A DNA stretch of 7,915 bases from Spirochaetaceae bacterium (GCA_003454065.1 DMKZ01000021.1:1-7915), one strand, 5' to 3'. Shown: positions 1 through 6,510, counted from the stretch's first letter. The notes: generated by a model not told the origin, from the sequence alone. Numbers and translations: made by a program.

Positions 1-1
1 G

Positions 2-610
2 AATATGGAGATTTTTCCTGGCGATCTGATATCCGTGCGCGGCAAGTCCGGAAGTGGAAAATCGACATTCCTCCATATCCTATCTTCTCTTTTGAGACCT
101 GATGAAGGCAATGTCTTTTTCAATGGACGGGACATGTACTCGATGAAGGAGCGCGAAATGCTCGCCTTGCGGCAGAATTCCATCGGATTCGTGTTCCAGG
201 ACAATCTGCTCCTCGAGGATTTGAGTGTGGAGGAGAATGTGATGCTTCCTTTGCGCATTGCCGGAAAGTCCACTTCCGTCAGCAGAGCGAGAGTTCTTGA
301 TTATGCGGAGGAAATCGGAATAGGCGGAATTTTGAAAAAACGCGCGAGGGTGATATCATCGGGCGAAAAGGCGCGCGTCTCGCTGCTTAGGGCCATAGCG
401 GTTGGAAAAGACATCGTGTTCCTCGATGAGCCTACCGGCGCTCTGGATAATGAAAATGCCCGCAATATAGAGACGCTGATAGTCGGGCTTGCGAAAAGCG
501 CCGGCGCCGCATTCGTGTATGTGACGCATGACGAAGCGTTTGCAGGGCGTGCGGACAGGCAATTCGCAATATCCGAAAGACATGTCGCAGAACTTATGGT
601 GAACCCATGA
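2..610 (+). CDS. ABC transporter ATP-binding subunit (LolD/MacB type), 5' partial
   Basis: This is the nucleotide-binding subunit of an ABC exporter; it hydrolyses ATP on the cytoplasmic face to drive the permease encoded next. Numbering from the first ATG at position 5, the Walker A motif GKSGSGKS is at residues 13-20, the Q-loop Gln at 65, a signature ISSGEKAR at 117-124, Walker B IVFLDEP at 137-143, the D-loop GALD at 145-148 and the switch His at 175 (VTHD). Family members carry roughly 30 residues before Walker A, but only 12 are present here and the frame is open to the window edge, so ATG 5 is probably internal and the true start lies upstream. The signature is unusual: LSGGQ is replaced by ISSGE. 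The stop overlaps the permease start (ATGA), which suggests translational coupling. The closest known relatives are LolD/MacB/FtsE-like ATPases; the substrate cannot be read from the sequence. Confidence 0.93.
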   Translation, partial: NMEIFPGDLISVRGKSGSGKSTFLHILSSLLRPDEGNVFFNGRDMYSMKEREMLALRQNSIGFVFQDNLLLEDLSVEENVMLPLRIAGKSTSVSRARVLDYAEEIGIGGILKKRARVISSGEKARVSLLRAIAVGKDIVFLDEPTGALDNENARNIETLIVGLAKSAGAAFVYVTHDEAFAGRADRQFAISERHVAELMVNP

Positions 611-1758
611 TTTTGAGCTTTTTGAAATCGGCGATATTCAAGAAGGCGATTTACCTTGATTCGTGGATAATCCTGCTTTCGTCGTTCATTTTGTCGTTCA
701 TGATGGTTTTCACATTTTCGATGTCCGATTCGCTTGTCCGGATAAACAGGCTTTTTCTGTTCCCCGACATGATAGTGGATGGCGATTTGGAGCCTGAGTG
801 TCAGGAGCAATTGGAAAAATACGTTTCAAACGGGGTCATTCGCCGCTATGATCTGGTCGGAAACCTTTATGGCGTTTTGGAGACGAGAGAGAAATTCGAA
901 TTCGTTAGCCTTAAGGAGGTTGAACGCAACTATTTCTCGGAGGAGAGGCTTTCGTTGCTTGACATGCATTTGAACGAGCAGGGAAGCACCGGCATCGTCC
1001 TGTCGTCATCGCTGGCTAGTAGGATGTCTGTTTCTCAAGGCGAGAAAATCGCTTTTCTGGACTCTTCAAGCGGGAGGGCGGTGCTGTATGAGGTCGTCGG
1101 CATTTATAGCACGGGCTTGAGTGCCTTTGATGAAAAGACCGTGTTTCTCATAAACAAGGCAACATCCAGAAATGGAAAAGGGCAGGATAAGATATATGCC
1201 GACCGTCGATCCTATGAGCTTTTGTTTCCGACAAGAACGGCGATAGCGCTGTTCGGTAAATCCGTTTACGACGGATACGACCCGGATGCCGTTCGGGAAA
1301 TCTACAACGGCGTTTTAGCGGACAGAGCAAGCATGCCGCGCCAATCAAGGATGCAAATTACAAGTTCGTTAGACAGCATACGCTTCGTAATGCTTTTGTT
1401 CGTGGTTCTGTCAGTCTGCTATGTGTTCGCATTCATCAAGAACTTCCAAAGACGCACTGAGGGCGTGGTGAATATATATCGCATTTTGGGCTGTACCAGA
1501 ATCGGAATGTTGGAAAGTCTATCCTTGCTATGCATAACGCTCGCATCCGTTCTGACAGGATTGGCGGCAGGCGTTTTGTCATGCTTGGTTTTTAGGGAAC
1601 TGCTTGTTTTTTTAAACGATAGCGGCATTCTGTCGCTCGACTATTATATCCTGAAATTCACGGTCAAGATTCCATTTCGCGATTTTTTCATTTATGTCGC
1701 CTTGATGCTTTGCGCGCTTGCCTTGTTGCGTTTGCTTTGCAAACCGCGTAAACTTTGA
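607..1758 (+). CDS. FtsX/MacB-like ABC transporter permease
   Basis: This 383-residue membrane subunit partners the preceding ATPase; its ATG overlaps the ATPase stop by 4 bp. The topology is the classic FtsX-family one: a first helix at about residues 20-38, a large extracytoplasmic domain at about 39-258, then three clustered helices at about 260-278, 304-329 and 360-377, and a short basic tail. The polar stretch RILGCTRIGMLES just before helix 3 sits where this family's cytoplasmic coupling helix lies. MacB, LolC and LolE use this architecture for mechanotransmission or lipoprotein extraction rather than substrate channelling, so an outer-membrane lipoprotein-sorting or efflux role is plausible but is inference. 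No Shine-Dalgarno sequence is evident, in line with coupled translation. A 7-T run at 1607-1613 is in frame. The overall sequence is divergent and I cannot assign it to LolC, LolE or MacB. Confidence 0.88.
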   Translation: MILSFLKSAIFKKAIYLDSWIILLSSFILSFMMVFTFSMSDSLVRINRLFLFPDMIVDGDLEPECQEQLEKYVSNGVIRRYDLVGNLYGVLETREKFEFVSLKEVERNYFSEERLSLLDMHLNEQGSTGIVLSSSLASRMSVSQGEKIAFLDSSSGRAVLYEVVGIYSTGLSAFDEKTVFLINKATSRNGKGQDKIYADRRSYELLFPTRTAIALFGKSVYDGYDPDAVREIYNGVLADRASMPRQSRMQITSSLDSIRFVMLLFVVLSVCYVFAFIKNFQRRTEGVVNIYRILGCTRIGMLESLSLLCITLASVLTGLAAGVLSCLVFRELLVFLNDSGILSLDYYILKFTVKIPFRDFFIYVALMLCALALLRLLCKPRKL

Positions 1759-1889
1759 ATGACTTTGATAGGGAGCATTCCCTTTCTGCATGTGTTGAAA
1801 GCCATGTGAATTTGGCAGGAATTGAATGCGGGGCGGTTTCGTTGAAATTGACGATTGCCCAGAATGGAGACTTAGCGCTCGAATATTAG
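1755..1889 (+). CDS. Doubtful small ORF or gene remnant after the permease
   Basis: A frame open from 1752 to a TAG at 1887-1889 can start at TTG 1755, overlapping the permease stop, and would encode 44 residues. The composition looks protein-like, with an alternating hydrophobic and polar tail ending SLKLTIAQNGDLALEY, but there is no ribosome binding site and no family I recognise. It could be a coupled small protein, the tail of a decayed gene, or chance. I include it because nothing else explains this gap. Confidence 0.2.
   Translation: MNDFDREHSLSACVESHVNLAGIECGAVSLKLTIAQNGDLALEY
1770..1783 (+). terminator. Weak hairpin after the permease gene
   Basis: The stem AGGGA / TCCCT around a GCAT loop lies 11 bp past the permease stop. 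It is followed only by TTC, not a real T-tract, so it is at best a weak terminator or pause site; a five-base-pair stem also occurs by chance. Confidence 0.2.
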
Positions 1890-1980
1890 AAGCGCCCTGA
1901 AAATGAGATTTGACTTAGATGCTTTTGGCATATTGCTAAGATTGATGAAAATGTATTTAATTCATAGGATTAGAGCAAAT

Positions 1981-2701
1981 ATGAGCAGAAATACACATTA
2001 TTTCAAAACGGTTAGGCTGATTGTGATGGTTTTTGCAATGGCTATAGGCTGTTCGGCAATGGCATTTCGCATCCGCAGGGATATGCCCAATACCCGCAAA
2101 GCTATGGTCAATACTCTCATGGCTATGCCCAATATCCGTATGGCAATGCGCAATTAAATTACGCTCAATACCCGCAGGACTATGGGCAATACTCATCGGG
2201 CTATGAGCAGGGCTTTGGTCAGATGTACTATTATCCCCAGCCTTTTTTATCGCCCGAAGCCGCTCGGAAGCGTGAACTGACTATATCTCTTATAGACGAA
2301 TACGATAGGAGAAGAATCGATCCCGTTCCTTCTTTCCTCCTTAATTTCTTTATCGGATTCGGCGTAGGCAATTTCATAGAAGGCGATACTTTTACGGGAA
2401 TAATCATGATGTCCGTTGATGTGGCGAGCGTAGCATTAATAGCAATCGGAGCGGCGATAAGGAATAATTTCAGTTCGAACGATGCTCCGATTTTGGATGT
2501 GATAGGCTCGCTGGTGTTTTTGGGATCGAGGATAGCCCAGCTTATAATTCCGTTCACTTATGCCGACAGCAAGAACGAGGGATTGAGAGAGTCGTTTTTT
2601 CTGAAATCAATGGTTTCGTATCTTTCAGCGTCTGCCCGACAATGGACTATGACAGAGGCGCGATTAACGGGTTGGCAATCGCATCCAAAGTGATGCTTTG
2701 A
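1981..2701 (+). pseudogene. Exported P13-like membrane protein A, broken by two frameshifts
   Basis: The reading frame must be rebuilt from three pieces. From ATG 1981 a signal peptide runs to about residue 28 (basic start, hydrophobic core, AMA cleavage site; an AIGC at 21-24 could instead be a lipobox). The frame then fails near the T-run 2065-2067; one extra T joins it to a frame open from 2016 to 2693. That frame encodes a Tyr/Gln/Pro/Gly-rich repeat and then a domain with hydrophobic segments (core LNFFIGFGVGNFIEGD). A second break at the six-T run 2595-2600, again repaired by one T, gives a C-terminus with FSVCP and a stop at 2699-2701. The repaired protein aligns with the next gene along the domain: LNxxxGFGxG, SRxxxxIxP, FSVxP. 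These features resemble the spirochaetal P13 porin-like family, from memory. The longest intact ORF starting with ATG is 2223-2693, which lacks an export signal. The upstream ATG at 1903 would only add a poor N-terminal extension. Confidence 0.7.
2082..2201 (+). repeat. Tandem 42-bp repeat encoding a YAQYPQ-type 14-residue unit
   Basis: There are three consecutive units, at 2082-2123 (42 bp), 2124-2159 (36 bp, degenerate) and 2160-2201 (42 bp). They translate in the downstream frame to YAQYPQSYGQYSHG, YAQYPYGNAQLN and YAQYPQDYGQYSSG, followed by a partial YEQGFGQ. Third-position differences (tacccg/tatccg, ggt/ggg) while the amino acids stay constant indicate that the frame has been selected as protein. 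The composition is low-complexity and aromatic, rich in Gln and Gly, and sits directly after the signal peptide of gene A. Confidence 0.8.
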
Positions 2702-2709
2702 CGGTGGCG

Positions 2710-3508
2710 ATGAAAATGAGATGCTTGTTTCTTTTTTGCTTCCTTCAAATACTGGCGTTTTCCATCTTCGCCGAATCGATGTTCGTGATGCATGAGTCTG
2801 AGCAGGCGATTCGGATTAAGTCAGAGAGGCAGGACGATTTCGACAAGCGATTTTTAGACATCATGCTTTTGGCCAACAGCGGAGGCGCTGTTGACGGGAA
2901 AAGGATATACGATTCGTTCAAAAAGGGCGCCAAGCAAGAATGAAACCAAAACCGGCATTTGGACGAAAAACGACGAATCTTTGCTTTTTGCCGTTCTAAG
3001 ACCCGAATTCCGAAAATTCTATTTCGAATCGAAAGAGCTTTTACCGTTTGAAAGGGACAAGTATTTCGAGAGGAACAAGAAGTTGTTCGGTTATGTGCTG
3101 GCCTTGAATACTCTGGTCGGTTTCGGACTTGGAAGCCTGATAGATGGGGGTATCGGAATGGGTCTTTTGGGATTGTTTTCCGATTTGGTAGGCGCTGGGT
3201 TGATCACAGGCGGCTATTACCTCTCCGGCGAGCAGCATCAGAGCATATTCGATTTGGACAATACCGAGAAAATCGTTCCTTTCCTTATGATCGTGATCGG
3301 CGTTGCTGAATTGATTGTTTCAAGGGTGATTTCCATTATCCGCCCCGTGCGAGTGGCGCGGGAATACAATAGCGAGCTCTCGAAGGCTGTCTATTATGAG
3401 GATACGATTAAAAACATCGTGGTTTTTTCGGTTTCGCCGTCATTCAATCGCGATTTCTCGTCTATCGGTGGAATTGCTTTTACGACGCAAGCCGCCTTTG
3501 CATTTTGA
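2710..3508 (+). pseudogene. Exported P13-like membrane protein B, broken by one frameshift
   Basis: This is a paralogue of gene A, starting 8 bp after A's rebuilt stop. ATG 2710 gives a 21-residue signal peptide (basic MKMR, Phe/Leu-rich core, cleavage SIFA-ES); a TTG at 2698 is a less attractive start. The first frame ends at 2943. The domain lies in the +1 frame, which is open to 3508; the switch fits the five-A run at 2920-2924, where removing one A gives continuous protein. The domain has hydrophobic segments with LNTLVGFGLGSLIDGG, a second helix ending SRVISIIRP, and a C-terminal stretch with FSVSP ending in phenylalanine, a terminal residue common in outer-membrane proteins. Family knowledge suggests a P13-type porin-like protein, but this is a by-eye resemblance. 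Without repair, the domain has no signal peptide and only TTG 2891 as a possible start, so the product is probably not exported. Confidence 0.7.
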
Positions 3509-3532
3509 CCCTCAAAGGTGTAGAATCAAGTC

Positions 3533-5326
3533 ATGTTTTTCGATAATTTGAAGAGAGAATACAGGAATCTGTTTTGCATTGTTTTCACAGGGATAGCCGA
3601 GAAGACAGGAGCGACCGATGAAAAAACTAAAAAGACAATCGAAAATGCTATTAAAATCGATACGCCTTTTGATGAATCCAAGGGCGACTTGGCCGTTCCA
3701 TGCTTTTTCATGTCAGGAATCATGAAGTCGAATCCCGCCAATATCGCCGCTGAGGTCGCAAAAGCGTTTTCATTTGCCATGGGCAAGAACGGCAGCACGA
3801 TGAAGGCGCTTTTTTTCGATAGGTCTGAGGCATCCGGAGGGTATGTCAACGTATTTCTGGATCATTGTTCGGCATTAGGCGCTTTGTCTGAGAAATACAA
3901 GAGCGACGGCAATTCGATTTTTTCGAATAGCACCTTGGCTGGTGAAAAGATAATGGTCGAATTTTCATGTCCGAACACGAACAAGACATTGCATTTGGGG
4001 CACATGCGCAACGATGCGTTGGGCAATTGCGTTTCGAATCTCCTGAAAGCATCCGGCGCTCAGGTGATGAGAGTGAATCTGGTTAATGATCGCGGCATAC
4101 ATATATGCAAGAGCATGCTGGCTTATGAGAAGTTCATGAAAGGCAAGACGCCTGAAACCGAACATGTCAAAAGCGATAAGTTCATCGCGGATTGCTACGT
4201 GATGTACAATGATTATGAGAAAGAGCACGAAGAGGAAGCTAAAGAGCAAATCGCGCAAATGCTCCGCAAGTGGGAATCCGGCGATGAGGAAGTCATGAAA
4301 TTGTGGAAGCTGACGCGGAAATGGGCGCTCGACGGCATCAATGAGACTTATAGGAACACTAATATTTCCTTCGACAAGACATATTTCGAGAGCGAATTGT
4401 ACAAGGATGGAAAAGAGCTGGTCATGAAAGGGCTCGAAGCAGGCGCTTTCTACAAGGATGAGACCGGAGCCATCATGGTGGATATAGACGGCAAGAAGAA
4501 GGTTCTCCTGCGTAGCGACGGCACTTCCATATATCTCACGCAGGACTTGGGAACCGCATGGAAAAGATATAAGGATTATCCCTATACGCAATGCGTTTAC
4601 GTCGTCGGCAACGAGCAAATCGACCATTTCAAGACGCTGTTCGCCGTTTTGGCGAAGCTTAAGGCGCCGTTCGCAGGCAAGCTGTATCACCTTTCGTACG
4701 GCATGGTGAATCTTCCTGATGGCAAGATGAAAAGCCGTGAGGGAACCGTTGTGGATGCTGACGATCTTCTGGCTGATTTGGAGAAATTGTCTTTGGAGGC
4801 CATGTCAGAGGAGATTTCCGAAGAAAAGAGGGAAGGCGTTGCGCATAATGTGGCTTTGGCGGCATTGAATTATTATCTTCTTTCCTTCACGCCAGGCAAG
4901 GATATGATTTTCGATAAGCAAAAAAGCATATCCTTTACGGGAAACACCGGACCTTACATCCAATATTCAGCTGCCAGGATTTCATCCATACTCAGAAAGG
5001 AGATGCCAGGTGATTGCGTCGATTTCAGCAAGATTATACCGAAGAAATATGATAGCCTGACGCTTCCTGTCGAGAGGATGCTCGTTCTGTATTTGATGTC
5101 ATATCAGGATTTTGTTCAGAAAGCGGCCAAATCATTTGATCCGTCCCTAGTCGTGACGCACCTGTATAACTTGTGCAAAATCTTTTCAAGATACTATCAC
5201 GATGTTCCCATTCTCAAATCTGATGATAAAACCAAAACCGAGCGCCTTGGACTGCTGGTAATGGTGCTTGCGGCGATTAGGAATGGGATGGGATTGTTAG
5301 GGATTCCATATCTCCCCGAAATGTGA
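3533..5326 (+). CDS. argS: Arginine--tRNA ligase (ArgRS)
   Basis: This class I aminoacyl-tRNA synthetase charges tRNA-Arg with arginine using ATP in the cytoplasm. The 597 residues match the usual length of 550-600. An N-terminal Arg-specific domain covers about 1-110 (with the conserved GDLAVPCFF region), followed by the Rossmann catalytic core with the HIGH-type motif HLGH at 154-157, preceded by the family's FSCPNTNK. The ATP loop is KMKSR at 398-402, within LPDGKMKSREGTVVDADD, a variant of KMSKS seen in several ArgRS lineages. The C-terminal anticodon-binding DALR domain starts near NTGPYIQYSAARI, and the protein ends in the typical GIPYLPEM. The start at 3533 lies 24 bp after the previous stop; AAAGGTG at 3514-3520 is the only nearby purine-rich site and is rather distant. 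The gene is intact, with a 7-T run (3810-3816) kept in frame. It is essential in bacteria, in contrast to its decayed neighbours. Confidence 0.97.
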   Translation: MFFDNLKREYRNLFCIVFTGIAEKTGATDEKTKKTIENAIKIDTPFDESKGDLAVPCFFMSGIMKSNPANIAAEVAKAFSFAMGKNGSTMKALFFDRSEASGGYVNVFLDHCSALGALSEKYKSDGNSIFSNSTLAGEKIMVEFSCPNTNKTLHLGHMRNDALGNCVSNLLKASGAQVMRVNLVNDRGIHICKSMLAYEKFMKGKTPETEHVKSDKFIADCYVMYNDYEKEHEEEAKEQIAQMLRKWESGDEEVMKLWKLTRKWALDGINETYRNTNISFDKTYFESELYKDGKELVMKGLEAGAFYKDETGAIMVDIDGKKKVLLRSDGTSIYLTQDLGTAWKRYKDYPYTQCVYVVGNEQIDHFKTLFAVLAKLKAPFAGKLYHLSYGMVNLPDGKMKSREGTVVDADDLLADLEKLSLEAMSEEISEEKREGVAHNVALAALNYYLLSFTPGKDMIFDKQKSISFTGNTGPYIQYSAARISSILRKEMPGDCVDFSKIIPKKYDSLTLPVERMLVLYLMSYQDFVQKAAKSFDPSLVVTHLYNLCKIFSRYYHDVPILKSDDKTKTERLGLLVMVLAAIRNGMGLLGIPYLPEM

Positions 5327-5434
5327 TTTCTGCGTGCCTTTGCGTCGCATGCGTCGTCGCATCGACGTCGGGCAGCCAGACAGGCTAGCCCGCATCGCCG
5401 CTCATAGCCTGCGGCGCAAAGGCACGCAGAAATC
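5325..5434. repeat. GC-rich 110-bp palindromic element with 20-bp terminal inverted repeats
   Basis: The left arm GATTTCTGCGTGCCTTTGCG (5325-5344) is perfectly complementary to the right arm at 5415-5434. The pairing continues imperfectly for several bases inward. Within the loop sit two smaller hairpins: ATGCG/CGCAT with loop TCGT (5349-5362) and CGGGC-AGCC / GGCT-A-GCCCG with loop AGACA (5369-5392), plus the palindrome CGACGTCG (5363-5370). By my count 70 of 110 bases are G or C, clearly above the surrounding genes. The left arm begins inside the argS stop codon, and the element lies between convergent genes. It lacks a T-tract on either side, so a simple intrinsic terminator is unlikely; a MITE/REP-like mobile repeat or a structured RNA 3' end are the main alternatives. 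I see no transposase gene and no clear target-site duplication. Confidence 0.8.
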
Positions 5435-5562
5435 CGAGGAAACCGGGCAGCTCGCCTTCGGACTGTATGCGTCGTCCGGCAGGATTTTAATTGAGCAAAG
5501 GGCGGATGATGGGGCAATGAGTTAGAGCGACTGGAATAGAGAGGTTTCCCAAAAAATTCATC

Positions 5563-6069
5563 TCATGCGGTTTCTATTTTGCATTCGTGCTTTTTCGTTT
5601 TCTTGTCGTAGCATATTCCGACTAGCAGCGTGTTGCCTTGCCATTTTTCGAAACCGGCGTGATACCGCTTGTCTTTGATTTGTTCCAAGGCCGATTTGGC
5701 GGTTCCTTTTATCTTAAGCTCTATGATCATAGCCGGAACATTCGGTTTGTATGGGATGAATGCTAAGTCCGCATAGCCGTCGCCTGCAGGGCATTCGCTT
5801 ATGATGGTATAGAACGAATCGGCATATATGTATGCCAGACGTATGGCGCTTTGCATGGATTGCTCGTTATTGTATGAAAGCGGGCTGGAAATCATTTGAT
5901 GCGCTCTGTCCAATGATTTAGCCACATCGCTTTCGCTTTTCCTCCACGTGTTTTCCTTAAAAATCATATATGCGAGGCGATTTCTTTCACATCTCGAAAA
6001 GGAAGAGGAGATATTTTGCAAAGGCATAAAAGCCATGTTGCTTTTCTTCATAGACAAGGTTGCCGTCAT
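5563..6069 (-). CDS. Truncated PD-(D/E)XK nuclease-like protein (PDDEXK_9), C-terminal part
   Basis: This 168-residue ORF matches the C-terminal nuclease-fold domain of the AAA-ATPase-like/PDDEXK_9 proteins, which are normally about 500-600 residues with an N-terminal ATPase-like domain. Visible features are the helix with SYNNEQSMQSAIRLAYIYA (about 65-83), then GDGYADLAFIP with putative catalytic Asp101, MIIELK with Glu117 and Lys119, and the family's closing region NTLLVGICYDKKTKKHECKIE (positions about 146-166). The homologous part seems to begin near Thr41-Trp42; the first 40 residues read like out-of-context DNA, and the ATG at 6067-6069 lies inside the opposite-strand restriction-enzyme remnant. 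I therefore infer loss of the N-terminal two thirds and a fortuitous start. The catalytic triad survives but the ATPase part is gone, so function is doubtful. No ribosome binding site supports the start. Confidence 0.75.
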   Translation of the reverse strand: MTATLSMKKSNMAFMPLQNISSSFSRCERNRLAYMIFKENTWRKSESDVAKSLDRAHQMISSPLSYNNEQSMQSAIRLAYIYADSFYTIISECPAGDGYADLAFIPYKPNVPAMIIELKIKGTAKSALEQIKDKRYHAGFEKWQGNTLLVGICYDKKTKKHECKIETA

Positions 6070-6510
6070 AGCAAACGAATCTTATGATTCTTTTGTCAAG
6101 GGGCTGCAATCCGAAATAATGCAAGGCCTTTCCAATAGGCCCTTGAAGATTGATCGCAATGATTTTTCAATGGCAAGACAGTTTGTTTTTCAAATGATGG
6201 TCAAGAGCGCCCGCTTACTTTGGAAGAGTCCAAAGCCGTGTATTTCTATTTGGCGAAAAATTCTTATGTAGATGAAGATCAGCAACCGGTCAGACACATT
6301 TATTTTATCGCTGAGACTAAGGGAAGCATGGACAATTTGCAATTGCGGAAAATCGAGGAGTCGAAGATATGCTGCGCCGAAAAGCTCTTTGACGCCTTGT
6401 CTGCCAAGTTAGACGCATCTTCGTCAGACATGCGCATACGTTATGGCAAGGTTTCCAATTTCGATGAGCTTAGGGGCAAGCTTTCTGAAAATGCCCCGAG
6501 CGCTGTTTGA
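6050..6510 (+). pseudogene. Type III restriction enzyme Res subunit, decayed C-terminal remnant
   Basis: The segment from about 6050 (VIANESYDSFVKGLQSEI) matches the post-helicase region of type III restriction subunits, and VRHIYFIAETKGSMDNLQLR is the signature of their C-terminal nuclease domain, with Glu (codon 6313) and Lys (6319) of the ExK pair. Three lesions are visible. The helicase half is absent, since the frame runs into the opposite-strand nuclease remnant. A frameshift at the five-T run 6163-6167 separates the frame used upstream from the one ending at 6510; one added T gives DFFNGKTVCF continuing into LTLEESKAVYFYLAKN. Finally, VDEDQQ abuts VRHIYF at about 6277-6292, whereas in intact enzymes several hundred residues, including the catalytic Asp of NPDWA, lie between them. 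No modification (Mod) gene is present. The remnant is surely non-functional as a nuclease. Confidence 0.82.

Noticed and set aside
301..810. Minus-strand 169-codon frame across the ABC ATPase and permease
   Set aside because: It overlaps the signature, Walker B and switch motifs of the real gene on the + strand and has no recognisable features of its own.
1933..1970. Promoter before gene A (TTGCTA or TTGATG with AT-rich -10 candidates)
   Set aside because: Several overlapping weak matches exist in an AT-rich gap and none has both good hexamers and good spacing.
1903..1980. Start of gene A at ATG 1903
   Set aside because: It would place 26 residues ahead of a well-formed signal peptide whose natural start is ATG 1981.
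2061..2072. Programmed ribosomal frameshifting in gene A
   Set aside because: GCATTTCGC has no X XXY YYZ slippery heptamer, I saw no downstream stimulatory hairpin, and a second break lies further on; decay or slippage is simpler.
2082..2201. CRISPR array
   Set aside because: The repeated units are contiguous and code for a periodic protein; there are no unique spacers between identical repeats.
3498..3526. Promoter TTGCAT-17-TAGAAT before argS
   Set aside because: The -35 is poor and the -10 would put the transcript start almost at the ATG; with a tightly packed upstream gene this is probably chance.
3965..4690. Minus-strand 241-codon open frame inside argS
   Set aside because: It lies wholly within a well-conserved argS on the other strand and its translation matches no family; it is a codon-bias shadow.
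5325..5434. Rho-independent terminator for argS
   Set aside because: The arms are long and the loop is large and structured, but no T-tract follows on either strand; better described as a palindromic repeat of unknown role.
5334..5525. Short + strand ORF (and a matching - strand one) starting in the inverted repeat
   Set aside because: The first half is simply the GC-rich palindrome translated, giving an Arg-rich product on both strands; no ribosome binding site or family match.
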